DNA from: Roseospira marina
Lineage (GTDB): Bacteria; Pseudomonadota; Alphaproteobacteria; Rhodospirillales; Rhodospirillaceae
DNA: 64,000 nt
Direction: 5' to 3'
NCBI RefSeq assembly: GCF_014197855.1
Contig: NZ_JACIGJ010000001.1
Span: 186,001 to 250,000, forward strand
Part shown: positions 50,599-60,660 of the stretch, piece after piece
Numbering within the stretch: the stretch's first letter is position 1
Layout: the number at the start of each line of letters is the position of its first letter
Program-made: the position numbers and the translations under genes
Notes under the pieces: model-generated
What the model saw: only the letters and a program-made list of their open reading frames with translations
Databases searched by the model: none
Told to the model about the DNA's origin: nothing

Positions 50599-51558
50599 AT
50601 GTCGTTCATGCGTGTCGCATTTCTCTTGGCCGCCATGACCGGCCTATTCCTGACCGTCGGTTATATGATCGGTGGCGCCGGAGGCATGGTCCTGGCGTTT
50701 CTGGTCGCGTTGGGCATGAACGGGTTCGCCTACTGGAACTCGGACAAGGTCGTGCTGTCGATGCACGGCGCAAAGCAGGTCTCCGAGCGGGAGGCACCCG
50801 AGTTCGTCGGGTTGGTCCGGGACCTGGCGCGGCGGGCCGACCTGCCGATGCCGAAGGTCTACATCATCAACACCGCGCAACCGAACGCATTTGCGACCGG
50901 GCGCAACCCGCAAAATGCCGCTGTTGCCGCGACCACTGGCCTGCTGAACATGATGAGCCGCGAGGAGGTCGCGGGCGTCATGGCGCACGAACTGGGGCAT
51001 GTGAAGCACCGGGATACCCTGACGATGACCATCACGGCCACCATCGCCGGGGCGATCGGCATGCTGGCGAACTTCGCCTTTTTCTTCGGCGGCAACCGGG
51101 ACAATCCGCTCGGGATCGTGGGTGCGTTGCTGGTGGCGATCCTGGCGCCGATCGCGGCCATGATCGTGCAGATGGCGATCTCCCGACACAACGAGTACAA
51201 CGCGGACGCCGAGGGCGCGCGCATCGCTGGTAATCCCGAGTGGCTGGCCAGTGCCCTGGAAAAGCTGGAGCGTGGATCCCGCTCTATCGACAACCACGCG
51301 GCGGAGCGCAACCCGGCGACCGCGCACCTGTTCATCGTCAACCCGCTGCACGCCCACAAGCACGACAGCCTGTTCAGCACCCACCCGTCCACCGCGAACC
51401 GCGTGCGCGCCCTGCGGTCCATGGCCGCGCACGGCGGCACCGGGTCGGTCTCGGCGCCGACGGCGGCCGGGGGCAGCGGCATGAGCGCGTCGGCGGCGGC
51501 CTCCCGTATCCCGAGCACGGGCGGCGCCTCCCGTCGGCGGCGCGGCCCCTGGGGGTAA
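50599..51558 (+). CDS. htpX: Membrane zinc metalloprotease HtpX
   Basis: Inner-membrane quality-control protease of 319 residues. Two N-terminal helices ([39 protein letters not shown]) precede [19 protein letters not shown], the zinc motif [12 protein letters not shown] (His130, Glu131, His134) and [14 protein letters not shown] with the third ligand Glu. Two further helices lie between. The C-terminal tail (about 280-319) is Ser/Ala/Gly-rich and basic, longer than in E. coli. It precedes rsmB by about 70 bp. Confidence 0.95.
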   Translation: MSFMRVAFLLAAMTGLFLTVGYMIGGAGGMVLAFLVALGMNGFAYWNSDKVVLSMHGAKQVSEREAPEFVGLVRDLARRADLPMPKVYIINTAQPNAFATGRNPQNAAVAATTGLLNMMSREEVAGVMAHELGHVKHRDTLTMTITATIAGAIGMLANFAFFFGGNRDNPLGIVGALLVAILAPIAAMIVQMAISRHNEYNADAEGARIAGNPEWLASALEKLERGSRSIDNHAAERNPATAHLFIVNPLHAHKHDSLFSTHPSTANRVRALRSMAAHGGTGSVSAPTAAGGSGMSASAAASRIPSTGGASRRRRGPWG

Positions 51559-51630
51559 TGTGGCGTTTGATTGGAAGGTGGGTCCTGAGCCCATCTTGAC
51601 CCGGACGGTGGGCGGGCGTACTGACCGCCC

Positions 51631-52926
51631 ATGACCGTCGTCCGCTCCCGTCTCGCCGCTCTGGCCGTGCTGCGCCAGGTCCTCGATAAGCAACGCCCCC
51701 TCGACGAGGTGCTGGGCGGAGCGGTCGGGGACCTGGAGCCGCGCGACCGCGCCTTCGTGCATTCCCTCGTCGCCGCGACTCTCCGTCACCTGGGGTGTCT
51801 GGACGCGCTCCTGGATCGCTGCCTTGATCGGCCGCTGCCGGCGAAGGCCCGTCCCGTGCGCCATGTACTCCGGTTGGGCGCGGCGCAGCTTCTGGTGTTG
51901 GAGATGCCGGCCCATGCCGCCGTGACCACCGCCGTCGACCTGTGCGTGGCGGCGAAGCAGGCGGGGCACAAGGCTCTCGTCAACGCCATCCTGCGCCGGC
52001 TGGACCGGGAGGGGCGGGCGTGGTGGCAATCCCTCGATGCGCCCCGCCGCAACACGCCGGATTGGCTCTGGTCGGCCTGGTCCACGGGATACGGCGAGGC
52101 CAAGGCCCGCGCCATCGCTACCGCTCACCTTCATCCCGCGCCGCTCGACCTGACCTTGCGCGACCCGTCCGAGGCGGCGCCCTGGGCGGAGCGCCTTGGC
52201 GCGACGGTGCTGCCCACGGGTAGCCTGCGCCTGCCGGCTGATCATGCGTCGGTGCCCGAGTTGCCGGGCTTTGCCGAGGGGGCGTGGTGGGTGCAGGACG
52301 CTGCCGCCGCGCTGCCCGCCACGCTGCTGAGGGTACAGCCCGGCCAGCGCGTCGCGGACCTGTGCGCGGCGCCCGGCGGCAAGACTCTGCAACTGGCCGC
52401 GATGGGCGCCGATGTGGTGGCGCTTGACCGCTCCGAGGGACGCCTGGGCCGGGTGCGGGACAACCTCTCCCGCGCCGGCCTGAGCGCCACCGTGGTGGCG
52501 GCCGATGCGCGGACTTGGACACCGGAGGGCGGCCCGTTCGACGCCGTGCTGCTGGACGCGCCATGCTCCGCCACCGGCACGCTGCGCCGTCATCCCGATG
52601 CGCTGTGGCTGAAGACCCCCGGCGCCGTGACGGGGCTCGCCGAAACCCAGGCGGTGTTGCTGGACGCGGCGCGGGATCTCGTCCGACCCGGCGGGACGTT
52701 GCTGTACTGCGTATGCTCGTTGCAGCCGGAGGAGGGGGCCGCCGTGGTGGAGGTGGCTTTGACCCGCCATTCGGATCTGGCGCGCGATCCCATCGCACCG
52801 GAGGAGGTCGGTGGCCTGCCCGACCTTATCACCCCGGCGGGCGACCTGCGCACGCTGCCCTGTCACCTTGGCGAAGCCGGGGGCATGGACGGGTTCTATG
52901 CCGCCCGGCTGACGCGCTCGGCCTGA
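51631..52926 (+). CDS. rsmB: 16S rRNA (cytosine-967-C5)-methyltransferase RsmB
   Basis: Ribosomal RNA methyltransferase of 431 residues. The N-terminal NusB-like domain (about 1-135) has VLRQVLDKQRPLDEVLGG and DRAFVHSLVAATLRHLGCLD. The SAM-binding domain has VADLCAAPGGKTLQLAAMG (motif I) and DAVLLDAPCSATGTLRRHPD (motif IV), and the catalytic Cys lies in LLYCVCSLQPEEG (motif VI). ATG at 51631. Confidence 0.94.
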   Translation: MTVVRSRLAALAVLRQVLDKQRPLDEVLGGAVGDLEPRDRAFVHSLVAATLRHLGCLDALLDRCLDRPLPAKARPVRHVLRLGAAQLLVLEMPAHAAVTTAVDLCVAAKQAGHKALVNAILRRLDREGRAWWQSLDAPRRNTPDWLWSAWSTGYGEAKARAIATAHLHPAPLDLTLRDPSEAAPWAERLGATVLPTGSLRLPADHASVPELPGFAEGAWWVQDAAAALPATLLRVQPGQRVADLCAAPGGKTLQLAAMGADVVALDRSEGRLGRVRDNLSRAGLSATVVAADARTWTPEGGPFDAVLLDAPCSATGTLRRHPDALWLKTPGAVTGLAETQAVLLDAARDLVRPGGTLLYCVCSLQPEEGAAVVEVALTRHSDLARDPIAPEEVGGLPDLITPAGDLRTLPCHLGEAGGMDGFYAARLTRSA

Positions 52927-52946
52927 GTGTCCGGCTGGACCCGGCC

Positions 52947-53750
52947 CTACAGCAACCGCTGGCCTCCGTCCACGAACACCTCGTTTCCGGTCACGTAGCT
53001 GAAATCGGCGTCGCACAGGCGGAACACCACGCCCGCGACGTCCGCCACCGACCCCATGCGGTCCAGCGGAATGCGGGGGATCAGGGCCTCGTACTCCTCG
53101 CTGATCATCTCCGTGGCGATTTCACCCGGCGCGACCGCGTTGACGCGCACGCCAAGCTGGGCGAACTCCGCCGCCATTTCGCGCGTCAGGCCCGACAGGC
53201 CGGCCTTCGACGTCGAATAGGCCGAGCCCGCGAACGGGTGCACGAAATGCCCCGCGATGGAGGTGATGTTGATGACCGTCCCCTTGCCGCGCGACAGCTT
53301 GACGCTCATGGCGCGGGCCAGCCGCAGCGGGGCAAAGAAATTCAGCTCGAACACCTCGTGCCAGCCGTCGATAGAGCCATTCAGGATACCCAGCCGCTCC
53401 TTGTAGGGGGTCTTGGGCGAGACACCGGCGTTGTTGATGAGGGCGTGCAACGGCTCGTCCCCCAGGGCCTCGTTCGCCTGCCGGGCGAAGTTGTCCAGGC
53501 TGTCCGGCTGCGCCAGATCGGCGACGAAGTGGTGCGTCCACAGGGGATCCCGGCGGCAGTGCGCGGGCACGTCGCGGCGAGCGCAGGTAATGACTCGCCA
53601 CCCTTCCTCCATGAAGCGCGCGGCGATGGCGTGACCGATGCCCTGGCTGGCTCCCGTGATCAGGACGGAGCGCCCCGCGTGTTTCGGCGTATCCCCTTTC
53701 AGGGCGGTGTGATCCACGGGGCAGGCGAGGGGGTCATTGGCGTCGGTCAT
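52947..53750 (-). CDS. SDR-family oxidoreductase
   Basis: Short-chain dehydrogenase of 267 residues with a 25-residue leader before the Rossmann fold. It has TGASQGIGHAIAARF, NNAGVSPKTPY, the catalytic Ser in INITSIAG, YSTSK (Tyr-x3-Lys), VNAVAPGEIATEM and the C-terminal GNEVFVDGGQRLL. The substrate is unknown. It is convergent with rsmB (20 bp) and divergent from the HMCES-like gene (61 bp between start codons). The 3-oxoacyl reductase-like sequence does not by itself define a pathway. Confidence 0.88.
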   Translation of the reverse strand: MTDANDPLACPVDHTALKGDTPKHAGRSVLITGASQGIGHAIAARFMEEGWRVITCARRDVPAHCRRDPLWTHHFVADLAQPDSLDNFARQANEALGDEPLHALINNAGVSPKTPYKERLGILNGSIDGWHEVFELNFFAPLRLARAMSVKLSRGKGTVINITSIAGHFVHPFAGSAYSTSKAGLSGLTREMAAEFAQLGVRVNAVAPGEIATEMISEEYEALIPRIPLDRMGSVADVAGVVFRLCDADFSYVTGNEVFVDGGQRLL

Positions 53751-53811
53751 CGGTGGTGATCCTTGCGGGAGGTCCTTGCGGTCCGAAAACGGTGGCTTCA
53801 TCCTACTCGGC

Positions 53812-54465
53812 ATGTGCTCTCGTTTCGAACTCAATGTGGTGCCCGCCGATCTTGAGGCACGCTTTGGCCTGACCGCACCGCCCGATGAGGACGCCGCGAC
53901 CCGGGCCGTGCTGGATGGTTTGCCGCGCGCGGAGGTTCGGCCGACCGATCGGGTCCCCGTGATCGGACCCCGGCGGGTGCCGATCGCCTTGCCGTGGGGC
54001 TTTGCGGTGGAGTGGGATACGAAACCGCTTATCAATGCGCGTGCCGAGTCTCTCACCGAAAAGCCGACGTTCCGGCCGTTCGTCGGGAACCGCTGCCTTG
54101 TGCCGATGACGGCGTTTTTCGAATGGTCGGGAGCGACAGGCCGGGGGCGCAAGCAACGCCACCGTAGCGCACGGACGGACGCCCCGGTGTGGGCGATGGC
54201 CGGGTTGGTGAACGACGCCGGCCGGTTCGCGGTCATCACACGGGCGGCCACGGCGGCGATGGCGGACCTGCATCACCGCATGCCCGCGTTTCTGACCGGG
54301 CCGGAGGCGGAAGCGGCCTGGCTGGATCCGACGGTGCCGTTCGACGACGTGCGGGGGTGCCTGCTGGCGTGGGACGATGCGCTTGAGATCACCCAGCCAG
54401 CCGACGCGGCACACGGACCGAACCGCCCCGCCGCGTCGCCGGACCTGTTCACGAACGGGCCTTGA
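53812..54465 (+). CDS. SOS response-associated peptidase (YedK/HMCES family)
   Basis: Protein of 217 residues with the SRAP fold that shields abasic sites in single-stranded DNA by a covalent link. Catalytic Cys2 follows the initiator Met (MCSRFELN), INARAESL has the conserved Asn-Arg, CLVPMTAFFEW carries the Glu, and HHRMPAFL carries the His. All active-site residues appear intact. The start must be the ATG at 53812, because Cys2 has to become N-terminal. It is divergent from the SDR gene. Confidence 0.94.
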   Translation: MCSRFELNVVPADLEARFGLTAPPDEDAATRAVLDGLPRAEVRPTDRVPVIGPRRVPIALPWGFAVEWDTKPLINARAESLTEKPTFRPFVGNRCLVPMTAFFEWSGATGRGRKQRHRSARTDAPVWAMAGLVNDAGRFAVITRAATAAMADLHHRMPAFLTGPEAEAAWLDPTVPFDDVRGCLLAWDDALEITQPADAAHGPNRPAASPDLFTNGP

Positions 54466-54528
54466 TCTCGCGCGCGGCGGTCGGATCTGTTAGGCACGTT
54501 CTTCCATCATGCCTTGGAGATCCGCCCC

Positions 54529-55965
54529 ATGCCCCATGACGCCCAGGTCACCGCCTTGTTCTTCGACCGCGCCGGTCTGGATCGCGCGCGCGTCGGCGCG
54601 TTGGTCGACGACGCGCTGGCCGGTTGCGACGACGGCGCGCTGTTCCTGGAATACCGCCAGTCCGAGGGCTTTTCGCTGGACGACGGCCGGATCCGCAGTG
54701 CCAGCTTCGACACCGCGCAGGGCTTCGGTCTGCACGCCGAGCAGGGCGAGACCGTCGGCTTCGCCCATGCGACCCTGCTGGACGATCAGGCCATCGCCCG
54801 CGCGGCGGACACGGTGAAGGCGGTGCGCACCGGTTCCGGTGGCACGCTGGCGCTGCCGCCGCAGCGCACCAACCGGCACCTGTACACCGACGCGAACCCG
54901 ATCGAGGGGCTCGGCATGGATCGGAAGGTGTCGATCCTGTCGGCCATCGACGCCTACGCCCGCGCCAAGGATCCGCGCGTGGCCCAGGTCATGGCGAGCC
55001 TCTCCGCCTCATGGCAGGCCGTCTACATCCTGCGGCCGGGCGGCGAGGCCGTGGCCGACATCCGCCCCCTCGTGCGTATGAACGTGGCGGTGGTCACGAA
55101 GCAGGGCGAGCGCATGGAAAGCGGCAGTTACGGCTGCGGCGGGCGCATGGGCTACGAGTCGTTCGTCACCGAAGAGCGCTGGCAGGCGGCCGTTGACGAG
55201 GCGCTGCGGCAGGCCCTGGTCAATCTGGAGAGCATCGACGCGCCGGCCGGTGAAATGCCGGTGGTGCTCGGGTCCGGTTGGCCGGGCGTGATGCTACACG
55301 AGGCCGTGGGCCATGGCCTGGAGGGCGACTTCAACCGCAAGAAGACGTCCGCCTTTAGCGGGCGGCTCGGCGATCGGGTGGCGGCGCCTGGTGTCACGGT
55401 GGTGGACGACGGCACGCTGGCGGACCGGCGCGGCTCCCTGTCGGTGGACGACGAGGGCACGCCGACCTCCCGCACCGTGCTGATCGAGGACGGTATCCTG
55501 AAGGGCTACATGCAGGATCGCATGAACGCCCGCCTGATGGGCGTGGCGCCCACCGGTAACGGCCGGCGAGAGTCGCACGCGCACCCCGTTCTGCCGCGCA
55601 TGACCAACACCACGATGGAGGCTGGCGACAAGGATCCGGCGGAGATCATCCAGTCCGTCAAGAAAGGGCTGTATGCCGTGAATTTCGGCGGCGGACAGGT
55701 CGATATCACCTCCGGCAAGTTCGTCTTCTCCGCCTCCGAGGCCTACCTGATTGAGGACGGCAAGATCGGGCCGGCGGTCAAGGGGGCCACCCTGATCGGG
55801 CACGGGCCGGAGGCGATGACCCGGGTGTCGATGATCGGCAACGACCTTGCGTTGGATCCCGGTATCGGGACCTGCGGCAAGGAAGGGCAGGGCGTGCCGG
55901 TGGGCGTTGGCCAGCCGACCATGCTGATCGACCGCCTGACGGTCGGCGGTACCAGCGCGGCCTAG
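54529..55965 (+). CDS. tldD: Metalloprotease TldD
   Basis: TldD subunit of the TldD/TldE protease, which degrades unfolded peptides and matures some modified peptides. It has 478 residues. The metal motif HEAVGHGLEGD (HExxxH) is in PGVMLHEAVGHGLEGDFN. YGCGGRMGYE, DDEGTPTSRT, NARLMGVAPTGNGRR, LPRMTNTTMEAGDKDP and the C-terminal CGKEGQGVPVGVGQPTML are all standard. The ATG at 54529 has GGAGA 9 bp upstream; a TTG at 54514 is less likely. No tldE is adjacent. Confidence 0.94.
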   Translation: MPHDAQVTALFFDRAGLDRARVGALVDDALAGCDDGALFLEYRQSEGFSLDDGRIRSASFDTAQGFGLHAEQGETVGFAHATLLDDQAIARAADTVKAVRTGSGGTLALPPQRTNRHLYTDANPIEGLGMDRKVSILSAIDAYARAKDPRVAQVMASLSASWQAVYILRPGGEAVADIRPLVRMNVAVVTKQGERMESGSYGCGGRMGYESFVTEERWQAAVDEALRQALVNLESIDAPAGEMPVVLGSGWPGVMLHEAVGHGLEGDFNRKKTSAFSGRLGDRVAAPGVTVVDDGTLADRRGSLSVDDEGTPTSRTVLIEDGILKGYMQDRMNARLMGVAPTGNGRRESHAHPVLPRMTNTTMEAGDKDPAEIIQSVKKGLYAVNFGGGQVDITSGKFVFSASEAYLIEDGKIGPAVKGATLIGHGPEAMTRVSMIGNDLALDPGIGTCGKEGQGVPVGVGQPTMLIDRLTVGGTSAA

Positions 55966-55980
55966 GGACGGGCGCGGACG

Positions 55981-56787
55981 ATGACCGAGCGGCCGGCCCT
56001 CAGGGACTCCCGCCTGGAGGTGGCGGATCGGGTCGCGGTCCTGACGATGGACCGCGACGATGTCCGCAATGCCCTGACCGGAACCGGCCTGATCGACGAC
56101 ATTTGCGCCACGGCGGCATGGGTGAACCGGGCCGTCGACGACGTCTCGGTGCTGGTCCTGCGCAGCAGCGGCGCAGCGTTTTCCGCCGGCGGCAACGTCA
56201 AGGACATGGTGGAGCGTGCCGGCGACTTCGCGGGCGATCCGGCCACGGTCGCGGAGCGGTACCGGCGCGGCATCCAGCGCATTCCGCTGGCGCTGGAGGC
56301 GGCCGAAGTCCCCATCCTCGCCGCCGTCGACGGCCCGGCCATCGGGGCCGGCTTTGATCTCGCCTGCATGGCGGACATCCGCGTGGCTTCCACCCGCGCC
56401 CGCTTCGGCGAGACCTTCCTGTCCCTGGGCATCATTCCCGGTGACGGCGGGGCATGGTTCCTGCAACGACTCGTGGGCTACCAGCGCGCGGCGGAACTGA
56501 CGCTGACCGGGCGGGTGTTCGACGCGGAGGAGGCCTTGGCCCTCGGGCTGGTCCTTGAAGTCACGGCGCCGGAGGATCTGATGCCCCGGGTGGAGGCGCT
56601 GGCGGCGCGGATCGCCGCCCAGCCCCCAAAAGCGGCGCGGATGACCAAGCGCCTGCTGAAAAGCGCCCATCGCATGGCGCTGCCCGATTTCCTCGACCTG
56701 TGCGCCTGCTTCCAGGGCCAGTGCCACAACGAGCCGGAACATGCCGCCGCCGTGGGGGCGATGCTGGACCGGATGACGCGGCGCTAG
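55981..56787 (+). CDS. Enoyl-CoA hydratase/isomerase-family protein
   Basis: Crotonase-fold protein of 268 residues: VAVLTMDRDDVRNALTGT, FSAGGNVKDM (oxyanion hole), DGPAIGAGFDLACMADIRVA, FGETFLSLGIIPGDGGAWFL with Glu and Gly at the catalytic positions, and a C-terminal helical part. It probably acts on enoyl-CoA in fatty-acid or amino-acid breakdown. It starts 15 bp after tldD on the same strand and ends 13 bp from the convergent regulator gene. Confidence 0.88.
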   Translation: MTERPALRDSRLEVADRVAVLTMDRDDVRNALTGTGLIDDICATAAWVNRAVDDVSVLVLRSSGAAFSAGGNVKDMVERAGDFAGDPATVAERYRRGIQRIPLALEAAEVPILAAVDGPAIGAGFDLACMADIRVASTRARFGETFLSLGIIPGDGGAWFLQRLVGYQRAAELTLTGRVFDAEEALALGLVLEVTAPEDLMPRVEALAARIAAQPPKAARMTKRLLKSAHRMALPDFLDLCACFQGQCHNEPEHAAAVGAMLDRMTRR

Positions 56788-56800
56788 CGTCGCGGGGCTT

Positions 56801-57952
56801 TCAGGGGGCCGGCGTGGACGGGTCATCGCCGGGGTCGGGCAGTGTCGCTCGCTCCCCGGCGGGATCGAGGTCATTCAGGACATCCAACTCAACGGCCAAC
56901 GGCACGTCGACGACGTCGGCGGGGGCATCGTCCGGGAGCGGCGCCGATGGCGCTGTGCCGCTGGTCGGCGTGGTTCGCAGGGGCTCGGGGGCCAAGCGCC
57001 AGCGGCGCGGCGCCTGCCCGAACTCCTGCCGATAGCACTTCGAAAAGTGGGAAGCGGAGGAAAACCCGCAGGCGACCGCGACTTGAAGCACGGTCATCGA
57101 GGTTTGGGCCAGCAGGGAGCGCGCCCGCTGGAGTCGGAGGCGCAGGTAATAGCGCGACGGTGACGCGCCGAGGTGCTTCTGGAACAACCGTTCGAGTTGG
57201 CGGTGCGATACGCGAATCTGACTGGCGAGAACCTCGACCGGCACCGGGTTTTCGAGGTGCGCTTCCATATGCGCGATGGCGGCCAGGACCTTCGGATCGC
57301 TGACCCCGATCCGCTCGCGCAGGGCAACGCGCTGTGGGTCCTCCGGATGGCGCAGGCCGGTGTGAATCAGGGCGTCCGCGACCCGGACCGCCAGCGCGCG
57401 GCCATGCTCTTCCCGGATGATCGCGATCATCATGTCGAGGGCGGATGTGCCCCCGGCGCAGGTGAAGCGGTCGCGGTCGATCTCGTACAGCGTGGCCGTG
57501 ATGGCGAGATCCGGGAACTGCTCGACGAAGCTCTCGACGTTCTCCCAGTGGATCGTGCAGCGGTAGCCCTTCAGCAGCCCGGCCGCCGCCAGCGCGAGCG
57601 GGCCCGTGCACAGGCCGCCGACGGGGACGCCGCGGCGGGCATGCCTGCGCAGCCAGCGGGTCACCTCCGGCGAGTCGTAGCCTTCCATCCCCAGCCCGGC
57701 GCACACGACCACGGCATCGGCGTCAGGGCGCTCCTCGCCCAGCGTGCTGTCCGGCAGGACGTGAATGCCGTTGCTGGCCACGGCGGCGGTGCCGGTCGTC
57801 GTCAGGATCTCCCAGTCATACAGGGTCTGTCCGGCCAGCCGGTTGGCCGTGCGCAGGGGCTCCACGGCCGAGGTGAACGCCAGCATGGAAAACCGTTGCA
57901 GCAGCAGAAACTGAAGGAGCCTCGGACGGCGCTGGTCCACGGGTTTGAACAT
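56801..57952 (-). CDS. GlxA/GbdR-type AraC-family regulator, copy 1
   Basis: Transcription factor of 383 residues. The N-terminal DJ-1/PfpI-like domain (about 12-190) has LLLQRFSMLAFTSAVEPLR, VVVCAGLGMEGYD and GGLCTGPLALAAAGLL. The C-terminal AraC HTH domain (about 225-325) has IRVSHRQLERLFQKHLGASP, SRYYLRLRLQRAR, and VAVACGFSSASHFSKCYRQE. The acidic, Pro/Ala-rich tail (about 330-383) is unusual. The architecture matches GbdR and CdhR, regulators of glycine-betaine and carnitine breakdown. With soxBDA nearby, it probably responds to betaine, dimethylglycine or sarcosine. Confidence 0.9.
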   Translation of the reverse strand: MFKPVDQRRPRLLQFLLLQRFSMLAFTSAVEPLRTANRLAGQTLYDWEILTTTGTAAVASNGIHVLPDSTLGEERPDADAVVVCAGLGMEGYDSPEVTRWLRRHARRGVPVGGLCTGPLALAAAGLLKGYRCTIHWENVESFVEQFPDLAITATLYEIDRDRFTCAGGTSALDMMIAIIREEHGRALAVRVADALIHTGLRHPEDPQRVALRERIGVSDPKVLAAIAHMEAHLENPVPVEVLASQIRVSHRQLERLFQKHLGASPSRYYLRLRLQRARSLLAQTSMTVLQVAVACGFSSASHFSKCYRQEFGQAPRRWRLAPEPLRTTPTSGTAPSAPLPDDAPADVVDVPLAVELDVLNDLDPAGERATLPDPGDDPSTPAP

Positions 57953-58075
57953 GCACGCCTCCCCGATATGGCGGGGCGCTCCACTCCTGCCCCGCCCACT
58001 GTTTCGTGTGTCATTTGATCCAGGACGAGCGACCCGCGTAAACACTCGATTGGTGCCGGAAACCCCTTTGTTTCG

Positions 58076-59080
58076 TCACGGTACCGAAGCTCCGGGGCGG
58101 GTCGCCGTCCGCAGCGCCTGCGGGGTCGCGCCATAGGCCGCCTTGTGATGGCGGGAGAAGTGGGAGGCGTCGGCAAACCCGCACTCCTGCGCGATGTCCG
58201 TGACGCTGCGGCCTGTGCGGGTGACCAGCCAGTGGCCGTGACGCAACCGGACGGCGCGGGCATAGGCCGACGGCGTGGCGTTCAGCTCCTCGCGGAACAG
58301 CCGTTCCAACTGGCGCCGCGACAGGCCGACCCGGCGGGCCAGATCACTCGCCCGGGGCGGGCTGGCCAGCGCGTGCTCCAGGATGGTGAGCGCCCGGCGC
58401 AGGCGCGGGTCCCGCACGGCCACCGTACCCTCGCCGATCTCCATCGGTTGCGGCGAGTCGGCGGGCCGGGCGCCGTCGCTGACCAGGATGTTGAGGGCTT
58501 TGCGGGCCGCCGCCGCGCCGAGATGGCGGTCGACCAGCCAGGCGGCCAGGTCGACCGCGCCGGTCCCCCCGGCGCAGGTGATGCGCGGGCCGTCCACCAC
58601 GAACAGACGGTCGGCGACCGGCGTGACCTCCGGGAACGCCTGAATGAGGTCCTGATAGTGGTACCAGGAGACACAGCACTGCCGGTCCCGCATCAGCCCA
58701 GCGTCGATCAGCGTGAAGACGGCGGTGCACAGGCCGACCAGGGGCACTTTGGCCGCCGCCGCCTCGCGCAGGTACGCGGTGACCGCCGGATCCTGCACCG
58801 GCCCCTGATGGATGAGGCCACCGACCACCACGATGTAGTCGAACCCGCCCGCCGGCATCAGGCCGCTGTCCGGGGTGATCCGGGTGCCGCAACTGGCCGT
58901 CAGGGAGCGGCCGTCCGGCGTCATCGTGGTCCAGCGGCATTCGATTTGCCGACTGCGGTCGCCCTCGTCCGCCGCCAGCCGCAGCACATCGACGAAGCCC
59001 GCGAACGGCAGCAGCGTGAAGCTGCGCAGAAGGACGAAGCCGACCTTGAGGCGGGCCGTCGATGGCGCGTTTGGCATCAT
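58076..59080 (-). CDS. GlxA/GbdR-type AraC-family regulator, copy 2
   Basis: Second regulator of the same architecture, 334 residues. The DJ-1/PfpI-like domain has GFVLLRSFTLLPFAGFVDVL, IVVVGGLIHQGPV, LVGLCTAVFTLIDAGLM and DGPRITCAGGTGAVDLAAWL. The AraC HTH has VGLSRRQLERLFREELNATP, SAYARAVRLRHGH and IAQECGFADASHFSRHHKAA. It starts at the ATG at 59080, 300 bp from the divergent soxB gene, and so is the likely direct regulator of the sox operon. It differs well from copy 1 in sequence, so the two are not a recent duplication. Confidence 0.9.
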   Translation of the reverse strand: MMPNAPSTARLKVGFVLLRSFTLLPFAGFVDVLRLAADEGDRSRQIECRWTTMTPDGRSLTASCGTRITPDSGLMPAGGFDYIVVVGGLIHQGPVQDPAVTAYLREAAAAKVPLVGLCTAVFTLIDAGLMRDRQCCVSWYHYQDLIQAFPEVTPVADRLFVVDGPRITCAGGTGAVDLAAWLVDRHLGAAAARKALNILVSDGARPADSPQPMEIGEGTVAVRDPRLRRALTILEHALASPPRASDLARRVGLSRRQLERLFREELNATPSAYARAVRLRHGHWLVTRTGRSVTDIAQECGFADASHFSRHHKAAYGATPQALRTATRPGASVP

Positions 59081-59381
59081 GGCGCGGGGCCTCCCGCGTC
59101 GTGTGCGTCTGCGCCATGGTCGTGGGCGTTGCGCGGCATTGGCATCGTCCCCCTGAGCGGACATAGAACCCTGACAGATAAGGGTTATCAGCGGTTCGTT
59201 GCGAGTCAATCACGACCGCGACGGGATGGCGCAAATATACCAGAGCCGTGTCTCCCGCGTTCTAGTCATGTCGCGCCCGTTCACGCTCTCCTAAATGCGA
59301 CACAAGACGCCCGATGCGTGCCGTTCGCGGGCACCGAAGGGCTTCGGGTGTCGATCCGGTCAGCCACGCGGGGAGGGACTC
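59081..59381. promoter_or_regulatory. Divergent regulatory region between the regulator and soxB
   Basis: 300 bp between divergent starts. It contains a perfect inverted repeat, AACCCT-N8-AGGGTT (59167-59186), on the regulator side. A second pair, TGTCGC (59269-59274) and GCGACA (59297-59302), is about 80 bp before the soxB start. Either may be an operator for the GlxA/GbdR-type proteins. No -10 or -35 boxes are firmly assigned. Confidence 0.5.
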
Positions 59382-60635
59382 GTGAGCCGGTATTCGATCT
59401 GGTCGCTGGCGCGCAACGCGCTGTCGCACCACGCCCACTGGCCCCGCCTGTGGCGCAGCCCGGAGCCCAAGGCGGCCTACGATGTCATCATCATCGGCGG
59501 CGGTGGCCATGGGTTGGCGACCGCCTACTATCTCGCCAAAGAGCACGGCATCACCAACGTGGCCGTGCTGGAAAAGGGCTGGCTGGGCGGTGGCAACACC
59601 GGGCGCAACACCACCATCGTGCGCTCGAACTACCTCTGGGACGAAAGTGCTGCGCTGTACGAAACGTCGCTGAAGCTGTGGGAAGGGCTGTCGCGCGACC
59701 TCAACTACAACGTGATGCTGTCCCAGCGGGGGGTGCTGAACCTTGCGCACTCCCTCCAGGACGTTCGCGCCGGGCGGCGCCGTCTGGAGGCGAACCGCCT
59801 CAACGGGGTCGATTCCGTCTGGCTGGACCCGGCCGGCGTGAAAAAGGCCGTGCCGATCATCAACACGTCGCAGACGCTGCGCTACCCGATCATGGGCGCG
59901 ACCCTTCAGCCGCGCGGCGGGGTGGCCCGCCACGACGCGGTCGCCTGGGGTTATGCCCGCGCGGCCGATGCGCGCGGCGTGGATATCATTCAGGGCTGCG
60001 AGGTCACCGGCATTCGCCGCGACGGCGACGGCCGCGTGACGGGCGTGGAGACGACGCGCGGCCCCATCCGTGCGCCGAAGGTGGGGATCGTCACGGCCGG
60101 CCACTCCTCGGTGGTGGCGGCGATGGCGGACGTCCGGCTGCCGATCCAGTCGCATCCCCTTCAGGCGCTGGTGTCGGAGCCGATCAAGCCGATCCTCGAC
60201 AGCGTCGTGATGTCGGGCGCCATCCACGTCTACGTCAGCCAGTCCGACAAGGGCGAACTGGTCATCGGCGCCGGCATCGACAGCTACAACAGCTATGCGC
60301 AGCGCGGCAGCGTCCATGTGCTGGAGCATCAGACGGCGGCGTTGGTGGAGCTTTTTCCGGTCTTTGCCCGCCTGCGCATGATGCGAACCTGGGGCGGCAT
60401 CGTGGACACCTGCCCGGATGCCTCCCCGATCATCAGCACGACGCCGGTGCCGGGTCTGTTCATCAACGGCGGTTGGGGCACGGGTGGGTTCAAGGCCACG
60501 CCGGGGTCCGGCTTCGTGTTCGCCCACACCATTGCGCGGGGCGCGCCGCATCCCGTCGCGGCGCCGTTCGCGCTCGACCGCTTCACCAGCGGTGCCTTGA
60601 TCGATGAGCACGGCGCCGCCGCCGTCGCGCATTAA
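59382..60635 (+). CDS. soxB: Sarcosine oxidase beta subunit
   Basis: Flavoprotein subunit of heterotetrameric sarcosine oxidase, 417 residues, the standard length. The FAD motif is [19 protein letters not shown] (34-52). The region [17 protein letters not shown] contains His184, at the place where FMN is attached covalently in this family. [17 protein letters not shown] and [18 protein letters not shown] are typical C-terminal motifs. It oxidises sarcosine to glycine with formation of methylene-tetrahydrofolate. It starts at GTG 59382 with GGGAGGG upstream; longer in-frame starts are not supported. Confidence 0.96.
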   Translation: MSRYSIWSLARNALSHHAHWPRLWRSPEPKAAYDVIIIGGGGHGLATAYYLAKEHGITNVAVLEKGWLGGGNTGRNTTIVRSNYLWDESAALYETSLKLWEGLSRDLNYNVMLSQRGVLNLAHSLQDVRAGRRRLEANRLNGVDSVWLDPAGVKKAVPIINTSQTLRYPIMGATLQPRGGVARHDAVAWGYARAADARGVDIIQGCEVTGIRRDGDGRVTGVETTRGPIRAPKVGIVTAGHSSVVAAMADVRLPIQSHPLQALVSEPIKPILDSVVMSGAIHVYVSQSDKGELVIGAGIDSYNSYAQRGSVHVLEHQTAALVELFPVFARLRMMRTWGGIVDTCPDASPIISTTPVPGLFINGGWGTGGFKATPGSGFVFAHTIARGAPHPVAAPFALDRFTSGALIDEHGAAAVAH

Positions 60636-60660
60636 ACCGGCCCGGGAGGGATCCGTCGTC